A stretch of DNA of 64,000 nt from Streptococcaceae bacterium ESL0687 (GTDB lineage Bacteria; Bacillota; Bacilli; Lactobacillales; Streptococcaceae): positions 1-64,000 of the forward strand of contig CP113940.1 in the NCBI GenBank assembly GCA_029392475.1, read 5' to 3'. Of this stretch, positions 10,406 to 19,694 are shown piece by piece. How positions within the stretch are numbered: the stretch's first letter is position 1; each line of letters opens with the position of its first letter. Made by a program: the position numbers and the translations under genes. Below the pieces are notes generated by a model. It was not told the origin of the DNA. It saw only the letters and a list, made by a program, of their open reading frames with translations, and ran no database searches.

Positions 10406-13400
10406 ATGGATCTTATAAGTTTTTTAAATGATAATAAGAGTTTACAAACATGGCAAAGTAAGTTTACAAGCTTGTCAAGGCAACTTGTTTTGGGTTTATC
10501 TGGGAATATAAAGTCTTTGGTTATGGCCAATGCTTATAAGAATAGTCCTAGTAAATTTGTGATTGTAACTGATAGTCAGTATCATGCCAGTGAACTTTAT
10601 GAGGAATTAACAGCCCTTTTGGGAGAAGAACATGTCAGTCAATTTTTTTCTGATGATAATGTTTACGCAGAGTATGCTATCGCGAGTAAGGATCGTCTTG
10701 CCTATAGGTTGGCAGCCTTAGATTTTTTAATAGACCCTCAAAAAGAAGGTTTTGTAATTGTTCCTTTTTTGAGTTTAAGACAGTTTCTACCTCAGGTTGA
10801 TAAGTATAAAAATAGTTGTCAAGTTATTGAGGTTGGCCAAGAATATGATTTAAAAGCTTTAGTTAGTCTCTTAAATCGTGTAGGCTACGATAAGACTCAA
10901 AGAGTCATGGCTCCAGGTGAATTCTCTCAAAGAGGAGATATTATTGATATTTACCCTTTGGATGCTGATTATCCTGTAAGAATTGAATTTTTTGGAGATG
11001 AAGTAGACGGGATTAGATTTTTTGATGTAGAGAGTCAACGTTCTTTACAACAGATTGACAGTTTTGAAGTAAAGGCTGCTAGTGACTTCATTTTAAGTGA
11101 AGCTGAGTTTTCTAGGGGTCTTAAAAAGCTTGAAGAGGTTCATGAAGAAACAACCGATTTAAAGGCTAGATCTTACTTAGAGGAGATTATTGCCGCTTCG
11201 AAGAACAATCATTATCATAGGGATTTACGAAAATTTTCGGAGTTTTTCTATCAAGAAAAGACAACCCTTCTTGATTATTTTCCTAAAAATATCGAGATTT
11301 TTATTGATGATTTTCAAAAAATAAATGAAATGAACAATAGGATTAACCTTGAACTGGGTGATTTTATTGTCAGTGAGAAGACCTTAAATCACTATATAGA
11401 TGGACAGCAGTATCTAGCTGATACCATGTCCAAGGTTAGAAATTATAAGCCTTCAACCTTTTTTTCTAATTTTCAAAAGGGTCTAGGTAACCTTAGATTT
11501 GATGCCATTTATAATTTTAATCAACATAGCATGCAGGATTTCTTTGGTCAACTTCCCCTTCTTACTGCTGAAATTGCAAGATTTATAAAAAATAAGTACA
11601 CAGTTGTTCTCTTAGCCAGCCCTCAAAAATACGGGAAAATGGAAGAAGCCCTTAGGGATGAGGGATTGGATTTTAAGGAAGTAGCTGAAGACAACTTAAA
11701 GAAGAATCAGGTAAACTTGATTTCATCAACTGTAATTTCCAAGGGTTTTAATTTTTTAGATGAAAAATTAGTAGTAATTACTGAGGCTGAAATTTTTGGA
11801 AAGGTTCGCAAGAAAAAAATAAGGCGTTCAAGTAAAATTTCAAATGCTGAACGTTTGAAAGATTACAATGAACTTGAAATTGGTGACTTTGTTGTTCATA
11901 AAAATCATGGTATAGGTAAGTATTTAGGAATTGAGACCATTGAAATCGGCGGGGTTCATAGGGACTATTTGACCATTCAATATCAAAATTCAGATAGGAT
12001 ATCTGTTCCAATTGATCAACTTGACATGCTGACCAAATACACAGCAAGTGAAGGTAAAGCACCTAAGATAAATAAATTAAATGATGGCCGCTGGAAGCGG
12101 ACCATGAAGACTGTAAACAAGCAAGTTGAAGACATATCTGATGATTTAATTAAACTTTACGCTATTCGTCAAAGTCAAAAGGGTTTTGCCTTTACCAGGG
12201 ATGAAAAAGGAGAGTCTGAGTTCGATAATAACTTTTCATTTGTTGAAACTGAAGATCAGCTGAGAAGTATTGGTGAAATTAAAAAGGACATGGAAAAAGA
12301 TAGACCCATGGACCGTTTATTAGTGGGTGATGTTGGTTTTGGGAAAACAGAGGTAGCCATGAGGGCAGCCTTTAAGGCTGTAAATAATCACAAGCAGGTA
12401 GCAGTCCTTGTTCCGACAACTGTACTTGCTGAGCAGCATTATAAGACTATGCTAGATCGTTTTAATGAATTTGGTGTTGAAATAGCAGTTCTTTCACGCT
12501 TTCAAACCAAGGCCCAACAGACTAAAATCCTTGACGACTTAAAAAAGGGAAGGATTGACATAATTGTTGGAACCCATAGAATTTTATCCAAGGATGTTGA
12601 ATTCTTTGATCTTGGACTGATGATAATTGACGAGGAGCAGAGGTTTGGTGTAAAGCATAAGGAAAGATTGAAAGAGTTGAAATCCCAGGTTGATGTTTTG
12701 ACCCTTACAGCTACTCCAATCCCAAGAACTTTACACATGTCAATGCTTGGAATTCGCGATCTTTCAGTTATTGAAACTCCGCCTACTAACAGGTATCCTG
12801 TTCAGACCTATGTAATGGAACTTAATTACGGGGTGGTTCGTGATGCCAGTCTTCGTGAAATAAGTAGGGGAGGTCAAATCTTTTACCTTTACAATAGGGT
12901 TGACACCATTGAGCAAAAGGTAAATCAACTGTCAGAATTAATCCCTGAGGCAAGAATTGGTTATGTCCATGGCCAAATGAATGAAGTTCAGTTGGAGGAT
13001 ACCCTACTTGACTTTATTAATGGGGAATATGATATCTTAGTTACAACAACAATTATTGAAACCGGTGTTGATATTCCTAATGCCAATACTCTTTTTGTTG
13101 AAAATGCTGATTATATGGGACTTTCCCAGCTTTATCAGTTGAGAGGGCGTGTTGGTAGGAGTAACCGGATAGCCTATGCTTATTTTATGTATGATCCAAG
13201 TAAGCAGTTGACAGAGGTCAGTGAAAAGAGACTAGATGCTATTAAAGGATTTACAGAGCTTGGTAGTGGCTTTAAGATTGCCATGAGAGACCTATCAATT
13301 AGGGGAGCGGGTAATCTGCTCGGTGCTGAGCAATCAGGATTTATTGAAAGCGTTGGTTTTGATCTTTATAGCCAACTCCTTGAGGATTCTGTTAATAATC

Positions 13401-13927
13401 GTCTGGGTCGGAAAAAATCTAAATCAACAACTAGTGCCGAGATTAATATTGGTATTGACGCCTTTATCCCGTCAACATATATTACCGACGAGAGACAAAA
13501 GATTGAAATATATAAGAGAATCAGAGAGATTGGCAGTCGCCTGGACTATGAAAACATCCAAGACGAGTTAATTGACCGTTTTGGCGACTATCCAGATCCT
13601 GTAGCCTACTTGCTTGAGGTTGGTTTATTAAAACACTATGCTGATAATGCCCTTGTCGAAAAAATTGTGAAGAAGGCTGACAAGATCATTTACACCATGT
13701 CTAGTTTGGCGAAAAATACCTATCTGCCTCAGGATTATTTTGATGCCCTGTCTAAAACTGATTTACCTGTAAAAATTGGAGAAGAGGCTGGTGTTATGGT
13801 ACTCCGCTTTGAAATTAAACAGGTTAAGAGTGTAAATTATTTGACGGAACTTGTAAACTTTACTGAAAGGTTAAGTGAAATTAGGGATACCAAGCAGCAA
13901 GGGAAAGACCAGGCAGAGGAGGATTAG
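10406..13927 (+). CDS. mfd: Transcription-repair coupling factor
   Basis: DNA translocase that removes stalled RNA polymerase and recruits UvrA. About 1173 residues. Seen in order: UvrB-like N-terminus, RNA polymerase interaction domain (EIGDFVVHKNHGIGKYLG), helicase Walker A DVGFGKTEVA, the DEEQRFG box, TATPIPRTLH, QLRGRVGR and a C-terminal TRCF domain. Two starts are possible: the ATG at 10394, which overlaps pth, or the ATG at 10406 chosen here because it gives the usual MDLI-type N-terminus; neither has a strong ribosome site. Confidence 0.95.
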   Translation: MDLISFLNDNKSLQTWQSKFTSLSRQLVLGLSGNIKSLVMANAYKNSPSKFVIVTDSQYHASELYEELTALLGEEHVSQFFSDDNVYAEYAIASKDRLAYRLAALDFLIDPQKEGFVIVPFLSLRQFLPQVDKYKNSCQVIEVGQEYDLKALVSLLNRVGYDKTQRVMAPGEFSQRGDIIDIYPLDADYPVRIEFFGDEVDGIRFFDVESQRSLQQIDSFEVKAASDFILSEAEFSRGLKKLEEVHEETTDLKARSYLEEIIAASKNNHYHRDLRKFSEFFYQEKTTLLDYFPKNIEIFIDDFQKINEMNNRINLELGDFIVSEKTLNHYIDGQQYLADTMSKVRNYKPSTFFSNFQKGLGNLRFDAIYNFNQHSMQDFFGQLPLLTAEIARFIKNKYTVVLLASPQKYGKMEEALRDEGLDFKEVAEDNLKKNQVNLISSTVISKGFNFLDEKLVVITEAEIFGKVRKKKIRRSSKISNAERLKDYNELEIGDFVVHKNHGIGKYLGIETIEIGGVHRDYLTIQYQNSDRISVPIDQLDMLTKYTASEGKAPKINKLNDGRWKRTMKTVNKQVEDISDDLIKLYAIRQSQKGFAFTRDEKGESEFDNNFSFVETEDQLRSIGEIKKDMEKDRPMDRLLVGDVGFGKTEVAMRAAFKAVNNHKQVAVLVPTTVLAEQHYKTMLDRFNEFGVEIAVLSRFQTKAQQTKILDDLKKGRIDIIVGTHRILSKDVEFFDLGLMIIDEEQRFGVKHKERLKELKSQVDVLTLTATPIPRTLHMSMLGIRDLSVIETPPTNRYPVQTYVMELNYGVVRDASLREISRGGQIFYLYNRVDTIEQKVNQLSELIPEARIGYVHGQMNEVQLEDTLLDFINGEYDILVTTTIIETGVDIPNANTLFVENADYMGLSQLYQLRGRVGRSNRIAYAYFMYDPSKQLTEVSEKRLDAIKGFTELGSGFKIAMRDLSIRGAGNLLGAEQSGFIESVGFDLYSQLLEDSVNNRLGRKKSKSTTSAEINIGIDAFIPSTYITDERQKIEIYKRIREIGSRLDYENIQDELIDRFGDYPDPVAYLLEVGLLKHYADNALVEKIVKKADKIIYTMSSLAKNTYLPQDYFDALSKTDLPVKIGEEAGVMVLRFEIKQVKSVNYLTELVNFTERLSEIRDTKQQGKDQAEED

Positions 13928-15400
13928 ATGTCCAAAAAGATTAAAGGGGTAAACATTTTAATTATTTCTAGTTTGATAGGAAAAATACTGTCTGCCCTCT
14001 ATCGTTTTCCCTACCAAAATATAGTGGGGGATTTGGGTTTTTACGCCTATCAACAGGTTTATCCATTCTATGCCATTGTGACCTGCCTTAGTCTTACAGC
14101 TCTGCCTAATTTCCTATCAAGTTTACTCAATACGTCAGAAAAGCCTGATGAGGTAAGGGGGCAATTCTTTCAGGTGACACTTTTTCTTTCAGTTACAGCC
14201 TTTGTAGTCCTATCTCTTTTTTCTCTACCTTTGGCCAAGGCCATGGGGACAAAAGATTTAGCAGGACCTTTAATTTCATCAGTTCTGCCCTTGTTGTTAG
14301 TACCTTTTCTATCCCTTTACAGGGGTGTAAATCAGAGTAAACTTGACATGCAGACAACAGCTATTTCTCAGTTACTTGAGCAGCTTGTAAGGGTGTCAAT
14401 GATAATTTTGGCTGCCACAAGTTTTATTAGTTTCAATAAGGATGTTTATCTGGTAAGTTCGCTTGCCATGCTAGGTAGTTTCTTTGCTGGCCTAGTTGCC
14501 TTGTCATATCTGATGTTAAAATCAAACCTAGAGATTAAAACTTTATTCAATTCCTTTTGGAAGATTAGTGATAAAGTAAAAATCATTAGGGAATTTGGTC
14601 TATCATCGCTAGTCTTTGTCTTTTTCATGATTTATATGTTAATTTTTCAATTAATCGACGTATTTACTGTTAAAGATAGTTTAGTTGCTAGTGGCTATAG
14701 TAGTAGTCAAGCGGAGATTTTAAAGGGAATTTACGACCGGGGGCAACCTTTTTTACAGCTTGGATTGGTCTTTGTTACCTCGATTTTTACCAATGCCCTG
14801 CCTAAACTTAGTTTAAAAAAAGATGATAATTATCTTAAAACCATATTTGACCTGGTTATTTACCTGTCCATAACTTTAACTGTGGGCTTGTGTCTTCTTT
14901 TACCTCAAATGAATGTGGTTTTATTTAAGAGTAATAGTCAGTCTGAGGCCTTGATTATTTTTTCAAGCCAGGTTGCTCTTGTTGGGATTATTCAATTCTA
15001 CCACCATCTTTTATTTCTTGAAGGAAAAAACAAGGTATCAGCCTTGGTTCTTCTCATAGGTTTGGTTGTTAAATTAGGCTTAACCTCTCCTCTTACAAAA
15101 AGTTTTGGCCTAAGCGGAGCAAGTTCTTCAAGTTTTATTAGCTTGCTGTTAGTCCTGGTTCTTTATATTTTGATTAGCCGTAAGTTTCCTAAGCAGCTAT
15201 TTAATTTTAAATACTTGATATCTCTAGCTTTAATGGTCCTTGTTATCTACTTTGGTTCAGAAATGTTTCACGTGGAACATCGACTTTTACAAGCCCTTAA
15301 AGTCCTCTTAATAATTACTGGATCAGCCCTCGTCTTTTTAATTTCTTGTAAAAAACTTAAGGCCTTTCCAAAAAGTTTGTGGGATGAAATAAATCTTTAA
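13928..15400 (+). CDS. MurJ/YabM-like polysaccharide flippase (MOP superfamily)
   Basis: A 490-residue membrane protein with about 12-14 hydrophobic segments. The N-terminus KIKGVNILIISSLIGKILSA is typical of oligosaccharide flippases of the MOP (MATE/MurJ) superfamily. It occupies the position of B. subtilis yabM, between mfd and rqcP. It starts directly after the mfd stop and has GAGGAGG upstream, so it is coupled to mfd. The cargo (lipid II or another lipid-linked glycan) cannot be told from the sequence. A parS site lies inside its 3' end. Confidence 0.85.
   Translation: MSKKIKGVNILIISSLIGKILSALYRFPYQNIVGDLGFYAYQQVYPFYAIVTCLSLTALPNFLSSLLNTSEKPDEVRGQFFQVTLFLSVTAFVVLSLFSLPLAKAMGTKDLAGPLISSVLPLLLVPFLSLYRGVNQSKLDMQTTAISQLLEQLVRVSMIILAATSFISFNKDVYLVSSLAMLGSFFAGLVALSYLMLKSNLEIKTLFNSFWKISDKVKIIREFGLSSLVFVFFMIYMLIFQLIDVFTVKDSLVASGYSSSQAEILKGIYDRGQPFLQLGLVFVTSIFTNALPKLSLKKDDNYLKTIFDLVIYLSITLTVGLCLLLPQMNVVLFKSNSQSEALIIFSSQVALVGIIQFYHHLLFLEGKNKVSALVLLIGLVVKLGLTSPLTKSFGLSGASSSSFISLLLVLVLYILISRKFPKQLFNFKYLISLALMVLVIYFGSEMFHVEHRLLQALKVLLIITGSALVFLISCKKLKAFPKSLWDEINL
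15264..15279. other. parS site (ParB binding)
   Basis: TGTTTCACGTGGAACA is the exact reverse complement of TGTTCCACGTGAAACA, a canonical Firmicute parS. It lies inside the flippase gene, about 15 kb from the origin, where ParB sites that organise the chromosome origin are expected. Confidence 0.88.
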
Positions 15401-15437
15401 AAATATTTGTAGATAATTTTAAACTAATATTTTTTTG

Positions 15438-15446
15438 TGTTATAAT
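15438..15446 (+). promoter_or_regulatory. Extended -10 promoter of rqcP
   Basis: TGTTATAAT, a perfect extended -10 (TGnTATAAT) with TATAAT at 15441-15446. A weak TTTAAA-type -35 lies 17 bases or so upstream. The expected transcription start is the A of the rqcP ATG at 15453. Confidence 0.75.
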
Positions 15447-15452
15447 CTAGTC

Positions 15453-15737
15453 ATGAGATTAGATAAATTTTTAAAAGTAAGTAGACTTATCAAAAGACGT
15501 ACCGTCGCTAAAGAAGTCGCTGATAAGGGAAGAATAAAACTTAATGGTGTATTGGCTAAAAGTTCAAGTACTGTGAAGTACGGAGACCTTCTAACAATCC
15601 AATTTGGAAATAAAATTGTTGAAGTACGTGTACTGGAAACAAAAGATAGTACTAAAAAAGAAGATGCAAGTAAAATGTATGAGTTGATTAGCGAGAAGAG
15701 GTTGAATCAAGATGACCAAGAAAAAGAAGGTTGTTAG
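15453..15737 (+). CDS. rqcP: S4-domain protein RqcP (YabO/Hsp15 family)
   Basis: A 94-residue S4 RNA-binding protein ([32 protein letters not shown]). RqcP acts with RqcH in alanine tailing of nascent chains on split 50S ribosomes. The gene order flippase-rqcP-divIC matches B. subtilis yabM-yabN-yabO-divIC. The ATG at 15453 is preceded by TATAATCTAGTC with no Shine-Dalgarno sequence, which suggests a leaderless transcript. A TTG 18 bases upstream is in frame but would overlap the promoter. Its 3' end overlaps divIC by 26 bases. Confidence 0.92.
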   Translation: MRLDKFLKVSRLIKRRTVAKEVADKGRIKLNGVLAKSSSTVKYGDLLTIQFGNKIVEVRVLETKDSTKKEDASKMYELISEKRLNQDDQEKEGC

Positions 15738-16110
15738 GCTCAATAATGATTATACCAATATGCAAATGACTAAAAAGAATAAACTTGCTAAGGGAAGATT
15801 CTTAGATCGTAGGCATATGGGTATTGTTTTAGTTGTCTCTGCCATGGTTTTATCTTTTGCAGCTTTGAATCTTGTTTCAGGTTATCAAGATTTAAAGAGA
15901 AATATTGCTCTTGAGAAGACCTACAATGAAGAAAATGACAAACTTACTCAGTCGATTGCTCTTAAGGAAAAGCAGGTTGTTAAATTACAAGATGACGACT
16001 ATGTTGCCAAGTATGCGCGTGCTAAGTACTTCTATTCAAGGGATGGCGAGCTCATTTTTAATATCCCTGAGCTAATAAGTCATTCTAATACAAGTAAAGA
16101 AAATGAATAA
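15712..16110 (+). CDS. divIC: Septum formation initiator (DivIC/FtsB family)
   Basis: A 132-residue bitopic division protein: basic cytoplasmic N-terminus, one membrane segment (about residues 35-55, [18 protein letters not shown]), then a coiled coil (about 60-95) and the conserved C-terminal [20 protein letters not shown]. It is part of the FtsL-DivIB-DivIC subcomplex of the divisome. The start lies inside rqcP with AGAGG upstream, and the stop overlaps the next gene by 8 bases, so the three genes form one coupled unit. Confidence 0.93.
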   Translation: MTKKKKVVRLNNDYTNMQMTKKNKLAKGRFLDRRHMGIVLVVSAMVLSFAALNLVSGYQDLKRNIALEKTYNEENDKLTQSIALKEKQVVKLQDDDYVAKYARAKYFYSRDGELIFNIPELISHSNTSKENE

Positions 16111-16399
16111 GAAGAGATACGAAATTTCTAATGTAACAAGATTTGGTATTTTTATCGATTTAGACGATAACCGAAGTGGTCTTGCCCGGTGGGCGAATGT
16201 TCCTAAAAAAGGAGTTTACCACAAGGGAGATTTAGTCTTGATAAAGATTTTAGAAGAAACTTCTGACGGAAAATTGAATCTTGAAATACTAGCAGAGTCT
16301 TTCTCTGAAAAATACGAAAATTTTTTAGCGGATTCGTACCAAGTTCTTGAGGATATACAGGAAAAGAATAAGGAAATTCGGAAAACATTAGACAAGTAA
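16103..16399 (+). CDS. S1-domain RNA-binding protein (YabR-like)
   Basis: A 98-residue protein with a compact S1/OB fold: ISNVTRFGIFIDLDDNRSGLARWANV is the typical S1 beta-barrel start. It occupies the place of B. subtilis yabR after divIC. It overlaps divIC by 8 bases. The specific RNA partner is unknown. The last codons and the stop lie inside the left arm of a 20-bp hairpin. Confidence 0.8.
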   Translation: MNKKRYEISNVTRFGIFIDLDDNRSGLARWANVPKKGVYHKGDLVLIKILEETSDGKLNLEILAESFSEKYENFLADSYQVLEDIQEKNKEIRKTLDK

Positions 16400-16441
16400 A
16401 ACATCAACTTTTGATTGACAGAAGTTGATGTTTTACTTGTC
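16391..16441 (+). terminator. Long perfect hairpin after the S1 gene
   Basis: A perfect 20-bp stem (16391-16410 with 16422-16441) and an 11-base loop. The left arm includes the S1 gene stop codon. It ends in ACTTGTCTT rather than a long T run, so it may terminate only partly or stabilise the upstream mRNA end. Confidence 0.7.
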
Positions 16442-16459
16442 TTAAAGTGAGGAATATTT

Positions 16460-17755
16460 TTGAAAAAAACAAAATATTTATTGGTTTTTACCTCTCTTTT
16501 GACTTTGGGAATTGGGACATATACTTACAATAAACTCAAGGAAAAAGAGGCAGCGGCAACTGAGATTAGTAGTGATTTAGATAAGTACTACCAATTAATG
16601 CCAAAGCATGCAAGTGTCTTTACAGATACTTGGACATACATTGACAAGGAATTGACAGTTAAAAGTAGAATGATTGAAGCTTTTACTAATTTGAAAATAA
16701 AATCCTTGATTGAATCAAGCTCTGGAATAATGCTCTTTCAAATGGAGGATAATTCTTATGTACCAGCTTTGAAATCCTTGATTCATACTACTGAAATAGC
16801 CTATAAAAAAACAATTGATGAAATAAAAACTGTAAAATCATCGACTAGAAGCTATAAACTACCCCAGGAAAATTTAAATATTATTTACAACTATGTAAAT
16901 GAAGGTGTAAATTTATCTTTACAGGATGAAATTGAAATTGACGGGCAGATTTTTGTGTCTTTTGAAAATCAGGGTGAACTTACCTGGATAAAAAAAGACC
17001 AATTAACCGATTTGAATCCTTCCTATGAAAAAATTCAAAGGTTATTAAATGACAATTATAATAGTGATAACTTTTCCATTTACATTCAGGATTTGGCCTC
17101 TGAAGAAAGTGCCTCTATAAATCCTGATTCCCTGATGTACTCAGCCAGTCTAGCCAAACTTCCTATTTTATATTGGGTCCAAAAACAAATTCTGGCTGGT
17201 CTGGATCCTAATCAGTCCTATAAGTATATTGATGCTGTAAATAATGGCAGTTTTGCCTTTCAACCTGCAGGGAGTGGCGTCTTGAGTAAAGAGGCTGACA
17301 ATAAGGATTATAAATTATCCGATCTTATTTCCTATACTGGGAAACATTCTGATAATGTTGCAAGTAATCTACTGGCCTATTATTTGTGCGAAACTGATAG
17401 GGAAGCATTTGATGCAGATATTAGTCAACTGGCTGGTCGAAAATGGAATTTAGTGGATCGACTGGCCTCAAGCAGGATGTCAGCTAGGTTGATGGTAGAG
17501 TTACACAAGCTTAATGGACAAAGTTATCAGGCTTTAAAAAATACTGATTTTGATAATCAAAGAATTTGCAAATATCTACCTGGTGATTTAGAAGTTGCCC
17601 ATAAAATTGGTGAAGCATATGATTTTCATCATGATGTGGCTATAGTTGAAAGTTCAAGACCTTATGTAATAAGTATTGAAACCCAAAATGATGTGGATAT
17701 TGAACTAATCAGTAGGCTATCAAAAGAAGTGTACGATATTTTGAAGGAGGGTTAG
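16460..17755 (+). CDS. Membrane-anchored class A beta-lactamase-like serine hydrolase
   Basis: A 431-residue extracytoplasmic protein with an N-terminal membrane anchor (YLLVFTSLLTLGIGTYTY). The C-terminal half carries the serine-hydrolase motifs of class A beta-lactamases: Ser230-Leu-Ala-Lys233 (SxxK), Ser297-Asp-Asn (SDN) and Lys382-Ile-Gly (KTG-like). The same kind of gene lies between divIC and tilS in streptococci, so a cell-wall role is more likely than drug resistance. It starts with TTG, preceded by GAGGA at 16449-16453. Confidence 0.85.
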   Translation: MKKTKYLLVFTSLLTLGIGTYTYNKLKEKEAAATEISSDLDKYYQLMPKHASVFTDTWTYIDKELTVKSRMIEAFTNLKIKSLIESSSGIMLFQMEDNSYVPALKSLIHTTEIAYKKTIDEIKTVKSSTRSYKLPQENLNIIYNYVNEGVNLSLQDEIEIDGQIFVSFENQGELTWIKKDQLTDLNPSYEKIQRLLNDNYNSDNFSIYIQDLASEESASINPDSLMYSASLAKLPILYWVQKQILAGLDPNQSYKYIDAVNNGSFAFQPAGSGVLSKEADNKDYKLSDLISYTGKHSDNVASNLLAYYLCETDREAFDADISQLAGRKWNLVDRLASSRMSARLMVELHKLNGQSYQALKNTDFDNQRICKYLPGDLEVAHKIGEAYDFHHDVAIVESSRPYVISIETQNDVDIELISRLSKEVYDILKEG

Positions 17756-17758
17756 TCT

Positions 17759-19000
17759 GTGGACAATCTGAAGGATAGATTCTTAAAATCAGTAGAAGAG
17801 AAGGGCTTATTTAAGGGCCACAAAAAAGTTTTGATTGCACTTTCTGGTGGCGTAGATTCTCAGACCCTTTTTGACTTACTTTATGATTTAAGGGGGGAGC
17901 TTGGGATTGAACTTGGTATTGCCCATGTAAACCATAAGCAAAGATCAGAAAGTGACACGGAAGAAAGAATCTTAAAGGACCGGATGGAGGGTTTATCCAT
18001 ACCTATCTTTACAAGAGAGTTTACAGGAGAATTCTCTGAAGATAAGGGACGTGAGTTCAGATATTCCTTTTTTAGGGAACTTATGTTTACATACGACTTT
18101 ACAGCTCTTGTGACTGCCCATCATGCAGATGATATAGTTGAGACAGTCCTTATGAGGGAAATAAGGGGTAATCGTTTGCGTCATCTTACTGGAATTAAGG
18201 AAAGGCAAGAATTTGCAACAGGAGAATTAATTAGGCCCCTTTTGCCATTTAATAAATCTGATTTCAAGACGGTAAATTTTTTTGATGATTATACTAATAG
18301 GGAAAATGTATATCTAAGAAATAAGATTAGAAATCAAATAATTCCTCAACTAGAGGAGATTAATCCGTCTTTTAAGGAGGGAATTTTATCCCTGACTAGA
18401 GAAGTCAACATGGCTCTGAATGTGATTGAGGAAAATATCTCAAGACTGGGTCTGTCAGATCAAAAGATAGATTTGGCTATTTTTATGAAGCAGAGTGAAT
18501 CTCTCAGACACTTTATTTTGCAAGATTACCTAGGGAAATTTCCTGATTTAAAGATTGGTAGAAAGCAGTTTACTGAGCTTTACCAAGTTATTACAAGGCC
18601 TGGTCAGTTTATCTCTGATATCTCTAAGGACTACAGATTTGTTAAAGACAAGGATAGTTTTTATTTTGTAAGGCAGGATCACACTCTTGAGACCCCTCAG
18701 TTTGAAATTTCAAGAATAAAGCCAGACGCGAAAGACTACCGGGAGGTTTATATTCCACAGAATGCTGACTTTTCCACAAGAAATAGACAGGCTGGGGATA
18801 AAATCTTAATAAATGGGATAAACAAGAAGTTGAGGCGATATTTTATTGACCAAAAAATTCCTTTACTTGTGAGGGATAATGCTCAGATTTTGATTGTTGA
18901 TGGAGAAATCTACGAAATTCTTGGGCTAGCTACAAGTGATTTGAGTAAATCGCTTAAAAATGCTAAAATTAAAGATACTTTATACTACTATGAGAGGTGA
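17759..19000 (+). CDS. tilS: tRNA(Ile)-lysidine synthetase
   Basis: Modifies C34 of the CAU-anticodon tRNA-Ile to lysidine so that it reads AUA; essential. 413 residues with the PP-loop Ser29-GGVDS-Ser34 and the family C-terminal domain. The start is GTG at 17759 with a strong AAGGAGGG 8 bases upstream. It follows the serine hydrolase by three bases and precedes hpt by four, the conserved tilS-hpt-ftsH order. Confidence 0.95.
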   Translation: MDNLKDRFLKSVEEKGLFKGHKKVLIALSGGVDSQTLFDLLYDLRGELGIELGIAHVNHKQRSESDTEERILKDRMEGLSIPIFTREFTGEFSEDKGREFRYSFFRELMFTYDFTALVTAHHADDIVETVLMREIRGNRLRHLTGIKERQEFATGELIRPLLPFNKSDFKTVNFFDDYTNRENVYLRNKIRNQIIPQLEEINPSFKEGILSLTREVNMALNVIEENISRLGLSDQKIDLAIFMKQSESLRHFILQDYLGKFPDLKIGRKQFTELYQVITRPGQFISDISKDYRFVKDKDSFYFVRQDHTLETPQFEISRIKPDAKDYREVYIPQNADFSTRNRQAGDKILINGINKKLRRYFIDQKIPLLVRDNAQILIVDGEIYEILGLATSDLSKSLKNAKIKDTLYYYER

Positions 19001-19004
19001 AAAA

Positions 19005-19544
19005 ATGTTAGAACAAGATATAAAGAAAATTTTGGTTTCAGAAGATGAATTACAGGAGCGTGCTGTTGAATTAGGCCGTACCCTTACAGAAGATTACCAG
19101 GGGAAAAATCCACTAGTTGTTGGAATTCTTAAGGGTTCAGTTCCTTTCTTAGCAGACCTTACTAAGCGAATTGATACACACCTAGAGATGGACTTCATGG
19201 TTGTTTCAAGCTACCACGGAGGAACTTCATCAAGTGGTGAAGTTAAATTAATTAAAGACCTTGATACAAGTGTTGAAGGTCGTGATATTTTAATCGTTGA
19301 AGATATTATCGACACAGGTCGTACTCTTAAATATCTTGCTGAACTTTTAGAGCACCGTAAGGCTAACTCTGTTAAAATTGTAACCTTACTTGATAAACCT
19401 GAAGGTCGTGTTGTTGATATTACAGCTGACTATGTTGGTTTTGAAGTGCCAAATGAGTTTGTTGTAGGTTATGGTCTTGATTTCGATGAAAATTACCGTA
19501 ATTTACCATACATTGGTGTTTTAAAGGAAGAAGTTTACCAATAA
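19005..19544 (+). CDS. hpt: Hypoxanthine-guanine phosphoribosyltransferase
   Basis: Purine salvage enzyme that converts hypoxanthine or guanine plus PRPP to IMP or GMP. 179 residues. The PRPP-binding motif [14 protein letters not shown] is at about residues 95-108. The ATG at 19005 has GAGAGGTG upstream; the in-frame ATG at 18960 lies inside tilS. HPRT is known to interact with TilS and regulate ftsH in lactococci and bacilli, which fits this order. Confidence 0.96.
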   Translation: MLEQDIKKILVSEDELQERAVELGRTLTEDYQGKNPLVVGILKGSVPFLADLTKRIDTHLEMDFMVVSSYHGGTSSSGEVKLIKDLDTSVEGRDILIVEDIIDTGRTLKYLAELLEHRKANSVKIVTLLDKPEGRVVDITADYVGFEVPNEFVVGYGLDFDENYRNLPYIGVLKEEVYQ

Positions 19545-19694
19545 ACCAGTCTTAAGTACCATATCTATTTTGGGGCTCATGTCTTATAATTTACTAGATA
19601 TAAGTGTTTAGAACCTTTGCCGGTGCTTATAATTGGAATTTTATAAGAATTCTGTCATAATATATAAAAATTAAAGTTTTAGAAAAGGATATAG

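Noticed and set aside
15435-15452. Upstream TTG start for rqcP
   Set aside because: It would overlap the -10 box, and the S4 domain begins naturally at MRLDKFLK.
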